Shown here: piece by piece, positions 18,583-27,915 of the stretch
Numbering within the stretch: position 1 is the first letter of the stretch
Layout of the letters: each line of letters opens with the position of its first letter
Translations under genes and position numbers: made by a program
Source: Gammaproteobacteria bacterium
Lineage (GTDB): Bacteria > Pseudomonadota > Gammaproteobacteria > SZUA-229
Length of the DNA stretch: 64,000 nucleotides
Assembly (NCBI GenBank): GCA_029882215.1
Contig: JAOULC010000003.1
Coordinates: forward strand, 1-64,000
Direction: 5' to 3'
The notes under the pieces: generated by a model
What the model was told of the DNA's origin: nothing
The model's input: the letters and a program-made list of their open reading frames with translations, nothing else
Databases searched by the model: none

Positions 18583-19734
18583 TTATTTTTGTGTCATTTC
18601 ATCAAAGAATTTTTTCACACTGTCGACAAAGCCTCGTGATTGCGGACTGTGTTTGTTCGAGTCACCCTGCAAAGTGTCATCAAATTTTTGTAACAGTTCT
18701 TTTTGAGCTTTTGTCAGATTAACCGGAATTTCAACATTAACACGACAAAGCAGATCACCTTTTGGACCACCACGAACAGGAACAACACCCTGATTACGCA
18801 GTCTGAACAGTTTACCGGACTGCGTTTCAGGCGGAATTTTCAGTTTGACTTTACCGGTCAGTGTTGGCACTTCAATCTCGCCACCCAGTGCCGCCAGTGT
18901 CATACTGATAGGCACAGAACAATGCAGGTTATTCTCTTCGCGCTCAAAAATCTTATGCGGTTTTACTTTTACCTGTACAAACAAGTCGCCTGATGGCCCG
19001 CCATTTTCACCGGCCTCACCTTCACCGCCTAAACGGATACGGTCACCGGTATCGACACCGGCAGGTACTTTAACAGAAAGTGTTTTGGTTTCCTCAACCC
19101 GGCCCTGACCATGACAGGAGCCACAAGGATCGGTAATCACTTTACCCTGACCATGACAATGCGGACAGGTCTGCTGAACAGAGAAGAACCCCTGCTGCAT
19201 TCTTACCTGACCAACACCACCACAAGTGGTACAGGTGGATGCATCTGAGCCTTTTTTAGAGCCGCTGCCATCACAGGTTTTACAGCTGACCAGTGTCGGG
19301 ACTTTAATTTTTACAGAGGTTCCGGCCACCGCATCTTCAAGTGTAAGATCAAGGTTATAACGCAGGTCTGAGCCACGGTAAGCGCGCTGACGCTGACGGC
19401 CACCACCACCTCCTCCGCCGAAAATATCGCCAAACACATCGCCAAATACATCATTAAAATTAGCGCCACCGGCACCACCGCCATAGCCTCTGCCACCACC
19501 CATACTCTGATCAATGCCGGCATGGCCAAACTGATCATAGGCCGCACGCTTTTGTGAATCAGAAAGAATATCGTAAGCTTCTTTCGCTTCTTTAAATTTT
19601 GTTTCAGCTTCAGGGTTATCCTGATTACGGTCCGGGTGAAACTTCATTGCCAGGCGCTTGAAGGCCTTTTTCAAATCACGTTCATTGACGTCTTTTGCGA
19701 CACCCAGTACTTCGTAAAAATCACGTTTTGACAT
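18583..19734 (-). CDS. dnaJ: Chaperone protein DnaJ
   Basis: Hsp40 co-chaperone of DnaK (383 residues). It has a J domain with HPD (KFHPDRN), a Gly/Phe-rich linker (about residues 75-115), and four zinc motifs: [24 protein letters not shown] and CGSCHGQG. C-terminal substrate-binding domains follow. It is separated from dnaK by 186 nt with two stem-loops, so dnaJ is probably expressed at a lower level than dnaK. Confidence 0.97.
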   Translation of the reverse strand: MSKRDFYEVLGVAKDVNERDLKKAFKRLAMKFHPDRNQDNPEAETKFKEAKEAYDILSDSQKRAAYDQFGHAGIDQSMGGGRGYGGGAGGANFNDVFGDVFGDIFGGGGGGGRQRQRAYRGSDLRYNLDLTLEDAVAGTSVKIKVPTLVSCKTCDGSGSKKGSDASTCTTCGGVGQVRMQQGFFSVQQTCPHCHGQGKVITDPCGSCHGQGRVEETKTLSVKVPAGVDTGDRIRLGGEGEAGENGGPSGDLFVQVKVKPHKIFEREENNLHCSVPISMTLAALGGEIEVPTLTGKVKLKIPPETQSGKLFRLRNQGVVPVRGGPKGDLLCRVNVEIPVNLTKAQKELLQKFDDTLQGDSNKHSPQSRGFVDSVKKFFDEMTQK

Positions 19735-19834
19735 ATATTTGCGCTACTCGTAAATATTTTAATAGTTAAATCTGAGATTAATAAAGACCCGATAAAAAAC
19801 ACGCAACAGATTTTTATTAATCGCTGATACGAAC

Positions 19835-19865
19835 AAATCCAGCGCATGTAAACATACCTGGATTT
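19835..19865 (-). other. Second stem-loop in the dnaK-dnaJ spacer
   Basis: Perfect 8-bp arms AAATCCAG / CTGGATTT enclose an inner ATGT-AA-ACAT mini-stem. On the transcribed strand the stem is followed by TTTGTT, so it could act as a leaky terminator or a processing site between dnaK and dnaJ. Confidence 0.5.
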
Positions 19866-19876
19866 ATCCTTTGCCC

Positions 19877-19905
19877 TGGTTCAGTAACAAGATGTTACTG
19901 AACCA
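19877..19905 (-). other. First stem-loop in the dnaK-dnaJ spacer
   Basis: A perfect 13-bp inverted repeat (TGGTTCAGTAACA and its complement) with a 3-nt loop lies 15 nt after the dnaK stop. There is no U-tract downstream. This is the shape expected of a 3'-end stabiliser or attenuator that favours dnaK over dnaJ. Confidence 0.65.
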
Positions 19906-19920
19906 TACATACCGACGGTA

Positions 19921-21846
19921 TTACTTCTTATCGTCTTTAACTTCTTCAAACTCTGCATCAACCACTTCATCATCCTTTGAAGCCTGTTCAGCATCCTGCT
20001 GACCATCTGCAGCGCTTTCCTGCTCTGCTTTTTGTGCGTAAGCTTTCTGAGCAATGGCACCAGCTGCTTCAGTCAAAGCCGTTGTTTTAGCTTCGATTGC
20101 ATCTTTATCATCGCCTTTGACAACTTCCTGGAGTTCTGCAATAGCGGCTTCAACTTTAGTCTTCTCATCGGCATCAACCTGATCACCCAGATCCTTGATT
20201 GATTTCTCAGAAGCATTAATCATGTTTTCTGCTGCGTTACGTGCCTCAACCAGTTCCTTCACTTTACGGTCTTCATCAGCATGCGCTTCAGCGTCTTTGA
20301 TCATGCGATCGACTTCTTCATCCGATAAACCAGAAGAGGCTTTAATCACGATCGACTGCTCTTTGCCAGTTGCTTTATCTTTAGCTGATACATTTAAGAT
20401 ACCGTTAGCATCGATATCGAAGCTAACTTCAATCTGTGGTGTACCACGTGGTGCAGGCGGAATATCAGACAGATCAAAACGACCCAGTGATTTATTATGC
20501 GCTGCTAACTCACGCTCACCCTGTACCGCATGAACCGTTACCGCACCCTGATTATCTTCGGCAGTCGAGAAAACCTGACTTGCTTTAGTCGGGATAGTTG
20601 TGTTCTTGTCGATCAGTTTAGTCATGATGCCACCCATCGTCTCGATACCCAGAGATAATGGTGTTACGTCAAGTAACAGTACATCTTTAACGTCACCGCC
20701 TAATACACCACCCTGGATTGAAGCACCTACAGCTACTGCTTCATCCGGGTTTACATCTTTACGTGGCTCTTTACCAAAGAATTCCTGAACCGCCGCCTGT
20801 ACTTTAGGCATACGAGTCTGACCACCAACCAGAATAACATCGTTAATATCACCAACACTTAAACCAGCATCTTTCAGGGCCTGTTTACATGGAGCGATAG
20901 TGCCGGCGATTAAGTCATCAACCAGTGATTCCAGCTTAGCGCGGCTCAGTTTCATTGTTAAATGCTTAGGACCGGTTGCATCAGCTGTAATGTATGGCAG
21001 ATTGATATCAGTCTGTTGTGCAGATGACAGTTCGATCTTGGCTTTCTCAGCCGCTTCTTTAAGACGCTGCAGAGCCATCGGATCATTGTGCAGGTCAAAG
21101 TTATTTTCTTTCTTGAACTCATCAGCCAGATAGTCGATCAGACGCATGTCAAAATCTTCACCACCAAGGAAGGTATCACCATTGGTCGATAGTACTTCAA
21201 ACTGATGCTCGCCATCGATGTCTGCAATTTCGATGATAGATATATCAAAAGTACCGCCACCTAAGTCGTATACAGCAATCGTGCTGTCACCTTTGGCTTT
21301 GTCCATACCATAAGCCAGCGCTGCTGCAGTCGGCTCATTGATAATACGTTTTACATTCAGACCGGCAATCTTACCGGCGTCTTTAGTCGCCTGACGCTGT
21401 GAGTCATTAAAGTAAGCAGGTACCGTAATAACCGCTTCTGTTACGGCCTCACCTAAATAGTCTTCGGCTGTTTTCTTCATTTTCTGCAGGATACGTGCAG
21501 ATACTTCAGGTGCAGCCATCTTGTTGCCACGAGCTTCTACCCAGGCATCACCGTTATCAGCTTTGATGATTTTATAAGGCACCAGTTTGATATCACGCTG
21601 TACCACTTCTTCATCAAAACGACGGCCAATTAAACGCTTAACCGCAAATATTGTGTTCGCAGGATTAGTCACTGCCTGACGTTTAGCAGACTGACCCACT
21701 AATACTTCGTCGCCTTCACCAAAGGCAACAACTGAAGGGGTCGTACGATCGCCTTCACTGTTTTCAATAACCTTGGCGACACCACCGTCCATTACTGCAA
21801 CGCATGAGTTAGTGGTACCTAGATCAATTCCGATAATTTTTGACAT
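19921..21846 (-). CDS. dnaK: Chaperone protein DnaK (Hsp70)
   Basis: ATP-dependent chaperone (641 residues). The ATPase domain begins [15 protein letters not shown] and contains [13 protein letters not shown] and the VGGQTRMP motif. The linker [13 protein letters not shown] joins the substrate-binding domain, and the C-terminal tail ends [12 protein letters not shown]. It follows grpE and has its own sigma-32-type promoter at 21891-21918. Confidence 0.98.
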   Translation of the reverse strand: MSKIIGIDLGTTNSCVAVMDGGVAKVIENSEGDRTTPSVVAFGEGDEVLVGQSAKRQAVTNPANTIFAVKRLIGRRFDEEVVQRDIKLVPYKIIKADNGDAWVEARGNKMAAPEVSARILQKMKKTAEDYLGEAVTEAVITVPAYFNDSQRQATKDAGKIAGLNVKRIINEPTAAALAYGMDKAKGDSTIAVYDLGGGTFDISIIEIADIDGEHQFEVLSTNGDTFLGGEDFDMRLIDYLADEFKKENNFDLHNDPMALQRLKEAAEKAKIELSSAQQTDINLPYITADATGPKHLTMKLSRAKLESLVDDLIAGTIAPCKQALKDAGLSVGDINDVILVGGQTRMPKVQAAVQEFFGKEPRKDVNPDEAVAVGASIQGGVLGGDVKDVLLLDVTPLSLGIETMGGIMTKLIDKNTTIPTKASQVFSTAEDNQGAVTVHAVQGERELAAHNKSLGRFDLSDIPPAPRGTPQIEVSFDIDANGILNVSAKDKATGKEQSIVIKASSGLSDEEVDRMIKDAEAHADEDRKVKELVEARNAAENMINASEKSIKDLGDQVDADEKTKVEAAIAELQEVVKGDDKDAIEAKTTALTEAAGAIAQKAYAQKAEQESAADGQQDAEQASKDDEVVDAEFEEVKDDKK

Positions 21847-21890
21847 CTTAAGTGCTCTCCAAAAAAGCTAAATTCGTTATCTGCTAAATA

Positions 21891-21918
21891 AGATAGGGTC
21901 TTAAATCACTATTTCAAG
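21891..21918 (-). promoter_or_regulatory. Sigma-32 (heat-shock) promoter of dnaK
   Basis: On the minus strand CTTGAAA (21912-21918), a 13-nt spacer and CCCTATCT (21891-21898) closely match the RpoH consensus CTTGAAA / CCCCATnT. The -10 lies about 45 nt upstream of the dnaK start. Confidence 0.75.
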
Positions 21919-21943
21919 CCCCCCCTAAAATAATTAACCTTAA

Positions 21944-22546
21944 TTATTCTGTATCTTTTTCTGTGTCTTCTGCTGCCGGTTCAGCCGGTGCTTTAGACAC
22001 CATCACCATCGCCGGTCTTATCAGCCGGCCACCCAATGTATAACCTTTCTGCATAACGGCCATAACCGAGTTAGGCGGCACATCGGCAGACTCCTGAATT
22101 GACATCGCCTGATGGAATTCAGGGTCAAAGTTATCACCTTGCGGGTTGATACTTTCAATTTCAAATTTTTCCAGCAACTGATAGAACATGGTGGTTGTTA
22201 AATCCATACCCTCTTTCAGCTTTTCTATATCGGTCGCTGTTTGCGCGGCTTGCTGTCCCAGCTCTAAACTGTCGATAACAGGAATCAGGGCGTTAACAAA
22301 TTTTTCAACGGCATACTTATGTGCATTTTCTAGTTCACGCTGAGAACGCTTACGCAGGTTATCCAGCTCTGCCTTGTTGCGTAGTAACTGATCATAATGT
22401 TCATCAGATTTTGCCAGTGCCTCTTCCAGCTTCTGCTGCAAGTCAGCCACATGATCTTCACTCAGACCCTCAACAGGATGCACTACCTCGCCTGCCTCAT
22501 CTGTGATATCAACACTGCTTTGCTCTACTTTCTCGTCGTTAGACAT
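21944..22546 (-). CDS. grpE: Nucleotide exchange factor GrpE
   Basis: Exchanges ADP for ATP on DnaK (200 residues). An acidic N-terminus is followed by a long helix (about residues 30-95, with LRNKAELDNLRKRSQRE) and a C-terminal beta domain with GYTLGGRLIRPAMVMVSK. It lies between hrcA and dnaK with a dedicated sigma-32-type promoter located at the 3' end of hrcA. Confidence 0.96.
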   Translation of the reverse strand: MSNDEKVEQSSVDITDEAGEVVHPVEGLSEDHVADLQQKLEEALAKSDEHYDQLLRNKAELDNLRKRSQRELENAHKYAVEKFVNALIPVIDSLELGQQAAQTATDIEKLKEGMDLTTTMFYQLLEKFEIESINPQGDNFDPEFHQAMSIQESADVPPNSVMAVMQKGYTLGGRLIRPAMVMVSKAPAEPAAEDTEKDTE

Positions 22547-22669
22547 GCAATCAACTCCGCTACACTATTAAATTTAAAAAAACACTCTGAACAGATCTGG
22601 ATAAACAGATTCTTTAATGGATAAGAAGACGGCGTTAATTAACCCTAAAGCTGATCAGAATATGCTTTA

Positions 22670-22686
22670 CCCCATCATTGATGGGG
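22670..22686. promoter_or_regulatory. Palindrome CCCCATCA-T-TGATGGGG overlapping the grpE promoter
   Basis: Perfect 8-bp arms around a single T, between the hrcA stop and grpE. Its right arm contains the -10 element of the heat-shock promoter. It could be an operator or an RNA hairpin at the end of hrcA mRNA. It does not resemble CIRCE. Confidence 0.55.
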
Positions 22687-22706
22687 GTCAAGATTCTGAT
22701 TTCAAG
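22681..22706 (-). promoter_or_regulatory. Sigma-32 promoter of grpE inside the hrcA 3' end
   Basis: CTTGAAA (22700-22706), a 13-nt spacer and CCCCAT (22681-22686) on the minus strand; same spacing as the dnaK promoter. The -35 lies within the last codons of hrcA. Confidence 0.75.
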
Positions 22707-23719
22707 GCCTGCCCTAATAATTTTGCGGTTATTTCAACAACGGGGATTACATTTTTATAATTCATCCGGGTCGGGCCGACCACACCCAGCACACCCAGTA
22801 CTTCACCATCTGCCATATAGGGCGCGGTGATAAGGCTGCAACTACCCAGGCCTTCAACCCCGGACTCACGGCCGACATAGACTTTGACGCCTTCGGCATT
22901 AATGCAGCGATCAAGAATATTGAGCATATCCCGGGTATTATTAAATACCTGAAACATTTGCTGTAACTTGCCGGTTTCTTCCAGCTCCGAGAAATTCAGC
23001 AAATTGGATGCTCCCTGCATCACATAATTCGAGTTTTTATCATCCTGCTGTAATGCTTTATCCGCAATACTGGCGGCGACCCGCATTTGCTGGTCCAGCC
23101 GGGTACTGGCTTGATGCAGTGTTTCTACCAGCGAGGTACGTATACTGAAGATATCTTTACCGGCGTACTGACTGTTGACGATATTAGAAACCGTCTGTAG
23201 TTCGCTTTGCGTGTATTCCCGGTCGGCCTGAATAACGCGGTTTTCCACTTCCTTTTCATTGATCACCAGAATCGCCAGAATCCGTTTGCCGGGCAATGGC
23301 AAAAATTCTATTTGTCTTAATTTTAGCTGACTGCGTTTGGGTATCGTGACTATCCCCGCCATTTTTGTAAAATCGGATAATAAGGTCGAGGCGGTGTTGA
23401 TCAGGTTATCAGTGGACTGATTGGCATTAAGTTCAGCATTCATCATACCCAGCAGGTCAGTCGTCAGCGGCTGCATTTCCATCAGGCTGTCGATAAAAAT
23501 GCGGTAACCCTGCTCTGTTGGAATGCGACCAGCTGAGGTGTGCGGTGCCTGCACCAGTCCTTGTTTATCGAGTTGTGACATCACATTACGAATGGTGGCT
23601 GAGCTAACATCAAGCCCGGAAGTTTGTGCCAGCGTTTTTGAGCCTACCGGCTGACCGTCTGTGATATAGATATCAACCAGAGCTTTTAACAGAAGTTGCG
23701 CACGCGGGTTGAGATTCAT
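22688..23719 (-). CDS. hrcA: Heat-inducible transcription repressor HrcA
   Basis: 343 residues with an N-terminal winged helix (LKALVDIYITDGQPVGSKTL, then SSATIRNVMSQLDKQGL, about residues 10-55), a central GAF-like domain, and the C-terminal VLGVVGPTRMNYKNVIP block typical of HrcA. HrcA normally binds the CIRCE element. No CIRCE sequence was found in front of grpE, dnaK or dnaJ here, so its target (often groESL) is presumably elsewhere. It lies 21 nt after lolD. Confidence 0.95.
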   Translation of the reverse strand: MNLNPRAQLLLKALVDIYITDGQPVGSKTLAQTSGLDVSSATIRNVMSQLDKQGLVQAPHTSAGRIPTEQGYRIFIDSLMEMQPLTTDLLGMMNAELNANQSTDNLINTASTLLSDFTKMAGIVTIPKRSQLKLRQIEFLPLPGKRILAILVINEKEVENRVIQADREYTQSELQTVSNIVNSQYAGKDIFSIRTSLVETLHQASTRLDQQMRVAASIADKALQQDDKNSNYVMQGASNLLNFSELEETGKLQQMFQVFNNTRDMLNILDRCINAEGVKVYVGRESGVEGLGSCSLITAPYMADGEVLGVLGVVGPTRMNYKNVIPVVEITAKLLGQALKSES

Positions 23720-23740
23720 AAAGCTGGCTATCCTGATATC

Positions 23741-24478
23741 TTATTTGATTTTGGATAAGTGCCCATCTTCGATGGTATATATAGAGTCCATGCGATTTGC
23801 CAGCTCCATATCATGCGTCACAATCACCAAACTGGTGTGGAAATCTCTGTTGAGCTTAAAGATCACATCAACCACCTGCTCTGCAGTCGAAGGGTCGAGA
23901 TTGCCGGTCGGTTCATCAGCCAGAATGCATTTTGGCTCCGCACAGAGCGCCCGCGCAATTGCGATGCGCTGACGTTCACCACCCGACAACTCAGATGGTT
24001 TGTGATGCAAGCGACCAATCAAACCCACTTTTTCAAGTAACAGTCTGGCACGTTGGGTGGCTTTTTTAATGCTGGAGCCACGGATAAACATCGGCATAGC
24101 GACGTTTTCCAGTGCGGTAAACTCCGGTAATAAATGATGAAACTGATAAATAAAACCTAGATTTTTATTGCGCATACCACAGCGTACCGCTTCTGACATC
24201 TCCGCAAAGTCCTGATTATCAATCAGCACATGACCACTGCTGGGCTGATCCAGGCCGCCTAATATATGCAGCAAGGTACTTTTGCCGCAACCTGAGGAGC
24301 CGACAATAGCAATTTTTTCTGAACTGCGAATCGTCAGATTGATTCCCTTGAGAATGTCCAGCTTCGCGCCACTGCCTTCATGATAACTCTTACTGACATT
24401 ATCGGCTTCAAGCACAATATGCTCACCGGCTTTTGCAGGGGGCAGGATAATCTGACTGGTGAAGTGATTTAAACTCAT
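23741..24478 (-). CDS. lolD: Lipoprotein-releasing system ATPase LolD
   Basis: Cytoplasmic ABC ATPase (245 residues) that powers extraction of outer-membrane lipoproteins. Walker A is GSSGCGKST, the signature is LSGGERQR, and Walker B is ILADEPTGNLD. The segment IYQFHHLLPEFTALENVAMP is the Q-loop region of the LolD/MacB class. It overlaps no gene and follows the permease by 2 nt. Confidence 0.94.
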   Translation of the reverse strand: MSLNHFTSQIILPPAKAGEHIVLEADNVSKSYHEGSGAKLDILKGINLTIRSSEKIAIVGSSGCGKSTLLHILGGLDQPSSGHVLIDNQDFAEMSEAVRCGMRNKNLGFIYQFHHLLPEFTALENVAMPMFIRGSSIKKATQRARLLLEKVGLIGRLHHKPSELSGGERQRIAIARALCAEPKCILADEPTGNLDPSTAEQVVDVIFKLNRDFHTSLVIVTHDMELANRMDSIYTIEDGHLSKIK

Positions 24479-24480
24479 GA

Positions 24481-25728
24481 TTATTCAAACCTCAATGCAT
24501 CAATCGGGTTAATTCTGGAGGCACGCCATGCCGGGTAAATAGTAGCCAGAAAGGACAGCGCCATGGCAATCAGCGAAATACCGATCGTGTCGTCTGTATG
24601 CAAATCCGATGGCAAATCACAAATATAATAAACATCACAAGGCAGAAAATCGGTCTGGAAGTAAGCCTCGATAGCCGGTATTAATGTTTCCAGATTAACC
24701 GCAACCGGCACCCCAATCGCCAGGCCGAGTAGCACCCCCATAAAGCCGATGATGGTTCCCTGAATCATAAAGATCGCCATGATACTTCCCGGCGTCATAC
24801 CAATGGTTCTGAGAATCGCAATATCAGACTGTTTATCGGTTACCGTCATAACCAGAGAAGACACAATATTGAATGCAGCAACAGCCACTATCATAAACAA
24901 GATAATGAACATCACCGTTTTTTCCATCTTCAATGCACGGAAAAAATTAACATGTCGCTTGGTCCAGTCGCTCACCCAGTATTCATCTCCCAGCTGCCTG
25001 GTGATATCAGCGGCGATCACCGGCGCTTCAAATAAGTCATCCAGTTTCAAGCGCAGCCCTGAGATATTATCTTTAAAGCCGAATACTTTTTGTGCGTCGT
25101 CCATATGAACAAGTGCGGTATTACGATCGAACTCCTGCATACCGACTTCAAACACACCGACCACTGTAAAACGTCTTAAGCGCGGTACAGCGCCGATCGG
25201 GGTAAAATTTGCCTGCGGTGTAATTAATGTAACTTTATCGCCTTCATAAGTACCGAGTACATTAGCCAGCGCACTGCCAAGAATAATGCCATAACTGCCT
25301 GACCTTAAATCATCAATACTGCCCGACACCATGGATGATGCCACTTTGGAAACATTGCCCTCTTTTAACGGCAGAACACCGCGCACAATAGCACCACTGA
25401 CACGACGGCCATTATTCAACATCGCTTCATTGGATATATAAGGTGCCATACCAACAATCCGCTGATGTCCTTCGAGCTTTTTAGAGAGGGATTTCCAGTC
25501 AGAGAGCGTGCCGGTCACATCCGACACAGTGGCGTGTGAGGTCATGCCCAAAATCCTGTTGCGCATTTCCTGTTCAAAACCATTCATCACCGATAAGACG
25601 ATAATCAGCGCCGCCACCCCTAAGGTCACACCGAGGATAGAGGTCATTGAAATAAAGGAAACAAAATGATTACGCCGTTTTGCACGTGTATAGCGTAATC
25701 CTATAAACAATTCCTTGGGTTTAAACAT
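24481..25728 (-). CDS. lolC: Lipoprotein-releasing system permease (LolC/LolE family)
   Basis: 415 residues: an N-terminal transmembrane helix, a large periplasmic domain (about 50-265) and three C-terminal helices, the MacB/LolC/LolE topology. The N-terminus (FIGLRYTRAKRRNHFVSFIS) and the ending YPAWRASRINPIDALRFE are family hallmarks. Only one permease gene accompanies lolD here, so it may work as a LolF-like homodimer, or a partner may be encoded elsewhere. The gene symbol is tentative. Confidence 0.85.
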   Translation of the reverse strand: MFKPKELFIGLRYTRAKRRNHFVSFISMTSILGVTLGVAALIIVLSVMNGFEQEMRNRILGMTSHATVSDVTGTLSDWKSLSKKLEGHQRIVGMAPYISNEAMLNNGRRVSGAIVRGVLPLKEGNVSKVASSMVSGSIDDLRSGSYGIILGSALANVLGTYEGDKVTLITPQANFTPIGAVPRLRRFTVVGVFEVGMQEFDRNTALVHMDDAQKVFGFKDNISGLRLKLDDLFEAPVIAADITRQLGDEYWVSDWTKRHVNFFRALKMEKTVMFIILFMIVAVAAFNIVSSLVMTVTDKQSDIAILRTIGMTPGSIMAIFMIQGTIIGFMGVLLGLAIGVPVAVNLETLIPAIEAYFQTDFLPCDVYYICDLPSDLHTDDTIGISLIAMALSFLATIYPAWRASRINPIDALRFE

Positions 25729-25917
25729 GCCGTTGTTATAGCCTTTAAATATTATAGGGTTAGGTCAGGTTGATCTGTGAAGTTTCACTTTTATGATAAA
25801 ATGAGCGGACTCAAAATCGACACAACATTTTTATTTGTCAGCAGAGTATACAGAGAGTTCCAATAACATGCGACGATTTCTAATACAGAATAACCATTAA
25901 GTGATTATAATAACTAC

Positions 25918-26955
25918 ATGAATATACAGACAAAAGTTAGCTTACCTGCTGAATGGTCATCTCAGGATGGCATTTTATTATGCTGGCCCCATCATTCGAT
26001 GGACTGGCAGCCCATTCTACTTGAAGTTGAAAAAGCCTTTGATGAAATAGCCTGCTACATCTGCCTTGATCAGACACTGGTCATTATTGCGCATAATGAC
26101 GAACATCAGCAGCAAATCCTTGCCCGGCTAACGCAAATAAACGCCAATACCGACAATATAAAATGGTTGATTCATAACAACAACGATACCTGGTGCCGTG
26201 ACTTCGGGCCGATCACCGTTGTAAGAGATCAGCGCACGGTTGCCCTCGACTTCCGGTTTAATGGCTGGGGCGACAAATTTGATGCTGAAAATGACAACCT
26301 GAGTAACCAGCAACTGGCAAAAGACAAATTGCTAAAATGTGAGCTTGAGTCGATAGACATCGTACTGGAAGGCGGCAGTATTGATAGCGACGGTGAAGGC
26401 ACATTGCTTACAACCACACAATGCCTGCTTTCTGATAAAAGAAACCCCGCGCTCAACAAACAGGATATTGAAAACGAGCTGTCAGCCAGGCTCGGCACAA
26501 AACGCATCTTCTGGTTAGAGCATGGTCATCTGGAGGGTGATGACACCGACTCACACGTCGACAATCTGGCACGTTTTTGCAATCCCAATACCATTGCCTA
26601 TGCCTGTTGTGATGAAAACGATGAGCACTACCCAAGCCTGCATGCCATGCAGTTAGAGCTTGAGCAGTTAAGAACCAGCGCTGGTGAGCCGTACAATTTA
26701 ATACCTCTTAAAATTCCGCAAGCGTCTTATAATGATGGCGAGCGCCTGCCTACCAGTTATGTAAATTTTTTAATTACTAATCAGTACATCTTAATGCCAA
26801 CCTATAACGATGCCGAGGATGCTATCAACCTCGCCAAACTACAGGCTGTTTTTAGCGACCGCAAAGTCATTGGCATTGACTGCAGCGACATCATAAAACA
26901 ATCCGGCTCGATTCACTGCCTGACCATGCAGCTACCCCGACACACTCTATATTAA
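25918..26955 (+). CDS. aguA: Agmatine deiminase
   Basis: Converts agmatine to N-carbamoylputrescine and ammonia (345 residues). It belongs to the guanidino-group-modifying peptidyl-arginine-deiminase-like family: WCRDFGPI (about residues 97-104), VLEGGSID, HGHLEGDDTDSHVDNLARF with the catalytic His, and the nucleophile Cys in GSIHCLTMQLP near the C-terminus. It is followed 13 nt later by aguB, so both steps to putrescine are in one operon. Confidence 0.95.
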   Translation: MNIQTKVSLPAEWSSQDGILLCWPHHSMDWQPILLEVEKAFDEIACYICLDQTLVIIAHNDEHQQQILARLTQINANTDNIKWLIHNNNDTWCRDFGPITVVRDQRTVALDFRFNGWGDKFDAENDNLSNQQLAKDKLLKCELESIDIVLEGGSIDSDGEGTLLTTTQCLLSDKRNPALNKQDIENELSARLGTKRIFWLEHGHLEGDDTDSHVDNLARFCNPNTIAYACCDENDEHYPSLHAMQLELEQLRTSAGEPYNLIPLKIPQASYNDGERLPTSYVNFLITNQYILMPTYNDAEDAINLAKLQAVFSDRKVIGIDCSDIIKQSGSIHCLTMQLPRHTLY

Positions 26956-26968
26956 TGAGATCAGCACT

Positions 26969-27853
26969 ATGACATCACGCTCTATTCATCTCGCACTGAT
27001 TCAGTCTCAGGTATTTGCAACGCCTGCCGAGAACATTCAATACCTAAGCGAACAGATTGCTAGTGCCACCACTAATGGCGCCAACCTAATCCTGCTGCAG
27101 GAACTCCATAACACGCCTTATTTTTGCATTGAAGAAAATCCGGCCTGCTTTGATCTGGCTGAAACCATTCCCGGCCCCAGTACCGAGGTGTTTTCAAAAC
27201 TAGCCAATGAGCACGGTGTGGTGATCGTCGCCTCTTTGTTTGAAAAAAGAACCGGCGGTTTGTATCACAACACCGCTGTGGTGTTTGAAAATGACGGCTC
27301 AATTGCCGGTAAGTACCGCAAAATGCACATACCGGACGATCCCGGATTTTATGAGAAATACTATTTCACACCGGGTGATTTAGGTTTTACACCTATCCAA
27401 ACCAGTGTCGGCAAACTCGGCGTGTTAGTTTGCTGGGACCAGTGGTTTCCTGAAGCAGCCCGATTAATGGCACTGGCCGGTGCAGAGATTCTGCTTTACC
27501 CAACGGCGATTGGCTGGGACCCGCAAGACACAAAAAAAGAACAAGCCCGGCAACTGGATGCATGGATTACCATTCAGCGCAGCCACGCCATTGCCAATGG
27601 CATTGCTGTCGCCAGCTGCAACCGAATCGGTAGCGAGTCGGTTGCAGACATGACATCGACATTCTGGGGCAACAGCTTTATTTGCGGCCCTCAGGGTGAG
27701 TTTCTTGCCCGCGCTTCAAGCGACAATAACGAAATACTCAGCGCCAGCATAGCGCCGGAAAAAACCGAACAGGTCAGACGCATCTGGCCGTATTTAAGAG
27801 ACCGCCGGATAGATGCTTATGGTGATTTAACACGACGTTATATTGACAATTGA
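26969..27853 (+). CDS. aguB: N-carbamoylputrescine amidase
   Basis: Nitrilase-superfamily enzyme (294 residues) that hydrolyses N-carbamoylputrescine to putrescine, CO2 and ammonia. The catalytic triad is visible: Glu in LLQELHNTPYF, Lys in GKYRKMHIPDD, and Cys in VLVCWDQWFPEAARL. The ending YGDLTRRY is typical of the AguB group. The aguA-aguB pairing confirms function. Confidence 0.96.
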   Translation: MTSRSIHLALIQSQVFATPAENIQYLSEQIASATTNGANLILLQELHNTPYFCIEENPACFDLAETIPGPSTEVFSKLANEHGVVIVASLFEKRTGGLYHNTAVVFENDGSIAGKYRKMHIPDDPGFYEKYYFTPGDLGFTPIQTSVGKLGVLVCWDQWFPEAARLMALAGAEILLYPTAIGWDPQDTKKEQARQLDAWITIQRSHAIANGIAVASCNRIGSESVADMTSTFWGNSFICGPQGEFLARASSDNNEILSASIAPEKTEQVRRIWPYLRDRRIDAYGDLTRRYIDN

Positions 27854-27872
27854 GACCAGAGCATAGAGTCAG

Positions 27873-27915
27873 GCCGAGTTAGTCAGACCGGCCTTTAGGC
27901 TCTGACTAACTCGGC
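27873..27915. terminator. 15-bp inverted repeat shared by aguB and nudF 3' ends
   Basis: GCCGAGTTAGTCAGA (27873-27887) is the exact complement of 27901-27915, with a 13-nt loop. The right arm encodes the last residues of the Nudix protein. It sits exactly between convergent genes and probably acts as a bidirectional terminator, though U-tracts are absent. Confidence 0.6.

Noticed and set aside
21847-21870. AGAGCACTTAAG near the dnaK start, reminiscent of a CIRCE half-site
   Set aside because: Only part of one arm matches, and no second arm at a 9-nt spacing is present.
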